Shown: positions 5,715 to 5,834 of the stretch, one piece after another
Layout of the letters: every line of letters begins with the position of its first letter
Numbering within the stretch: position 1 is the first letter of the stretch
NCBI GenBank assembly: GCA_934631055.1
Contig: CAKTXP010000153.1
Coordinates: 1 to 5,834 of the forward strand
Reading direction: 5' to 3'
DNA: 5,834 nt
DNA from: an uncultured Clostridia bacterium
GTDB taxonomy: Bacteria; Bacillota; Clostridia; Christensenellales; Aristaeellaceae
Notes under the pieces: model-generated
The model's input: only the letters and a program-made list of their open reading frames with translations
The model's database searches: none
Told to the model about the DNA's origin: nothing
Position numbers and translations under genes: made by a program

Positions 5715-5761
5715 AAAGAGAACGATGGGCTGCCGGTCCGGAAAACTCGTATAGAAATGCA
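5715..5761 (-). repeat. Conserved 47-base leader block, copy B
   Basis: Read on the minus strand from 5761, this block matches 114-160 at 40 of 47 positions without gaps; six of the seven differences are transitions. It ends 45 bases before ATG 5669. The stretch between block and start also resembles that of copy A: TTGAGAATAAGCGAATC (175-191) versus TTGAAAATCGTCATATC (minus 5700-5684), each followed closely by the Shine-Dalgarno site. The two leaders thus look related down to the ribosome binding site. Confidence 0.7.
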
Positions 5762-5834
5762 TAAAGCTTGCTCGCGTGCGTAAAGCTTTGAATCTTTACG
5801 GACTGTGGCGGAAATGCAGGCGGGCTCAGCCCGC
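5762..5834 (-). other. Upstream leader of the GH127-like gene with hairpins
   Basis: No gene is supported here. CGTAAAG (5779-5785) pairs with CTTTACG (5794-5800) around an 8-base loop, and AAGCTT occurs twice (5764-5769 and 5783-5788). GCGGGC (5820-5825) pairs with GCCCGC (5829-5834) at the window edge and may extend beyond it. A GC hairpin also lies upstream of copy A (62-74), 39 bases before its block, against 58 here. Confidence 0.5.

Overview
The window is GC-rich and compact, with strong purine-rich Shine-Dalgarno sites. It most resembles the chromosome of a GC-rich, Clostridia-type Firmicute, probably an uncultured gut lineage. This is an inference from three things: an HD-domain protein of a type I know from Clostridia, a WalK/PhoR-style two-component pair, and GC-hairpin intergenic repeats. 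No marker gene fixes the taxon, and I see no mobile element, CRISPR array, rRNA or tRNA.

Layout. Bases 1-204 are a leader with small hairpins and a conserved block. A plus-strand gene (205-864) encodes a 219-aa HD-domain metal-dependent phosphohydrolase-like protein of unknown substrate. It faces the two-component operon, and the two share a bidirectional hairpin terminator (868-920). The operon is on the minus strand: an OmpR/PhoB-type response regulator (3513-2803) followed, with an ATGA overlap, by a membrane sensor histidine kinase (2806-932). Upstream of it, 3526-3803 is a repeat- and hairpin-rich intergenic region that should also hold the operon promoter. Next is another minus-strand gene (5669-3804), a 621-aa cytoplasmic GH127/DUF1680-type protein. 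The last 165 bases are its leader.

How the parts fit. The kinase probably senses an extracytoplasmic or envelope signal and phosphorylates the regulator at Asp55. Their targets are not visible here. The GH127-like gene is separated from the operon by about 290 bases, so co-transcription is not assured.

Points worth a second look. (1) A 47-base block (40/47 identical) lies in the leaders of both the HD gene and the GH127-like gene, on opposite strands, each about 45 bases before the start codon. (2) By motif comparison from memory, the GH127-like protein lacks every catalytic and zinc-binding position of its family, which suggests a pseudoenzyme or changed chemistry. (3) Two inverted copies of a GGGGATTGG-hairpin-AACGTC unit bracket the intergenic region. 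None of these amounts to a demonstrated new system; the shared leader is the best lead.
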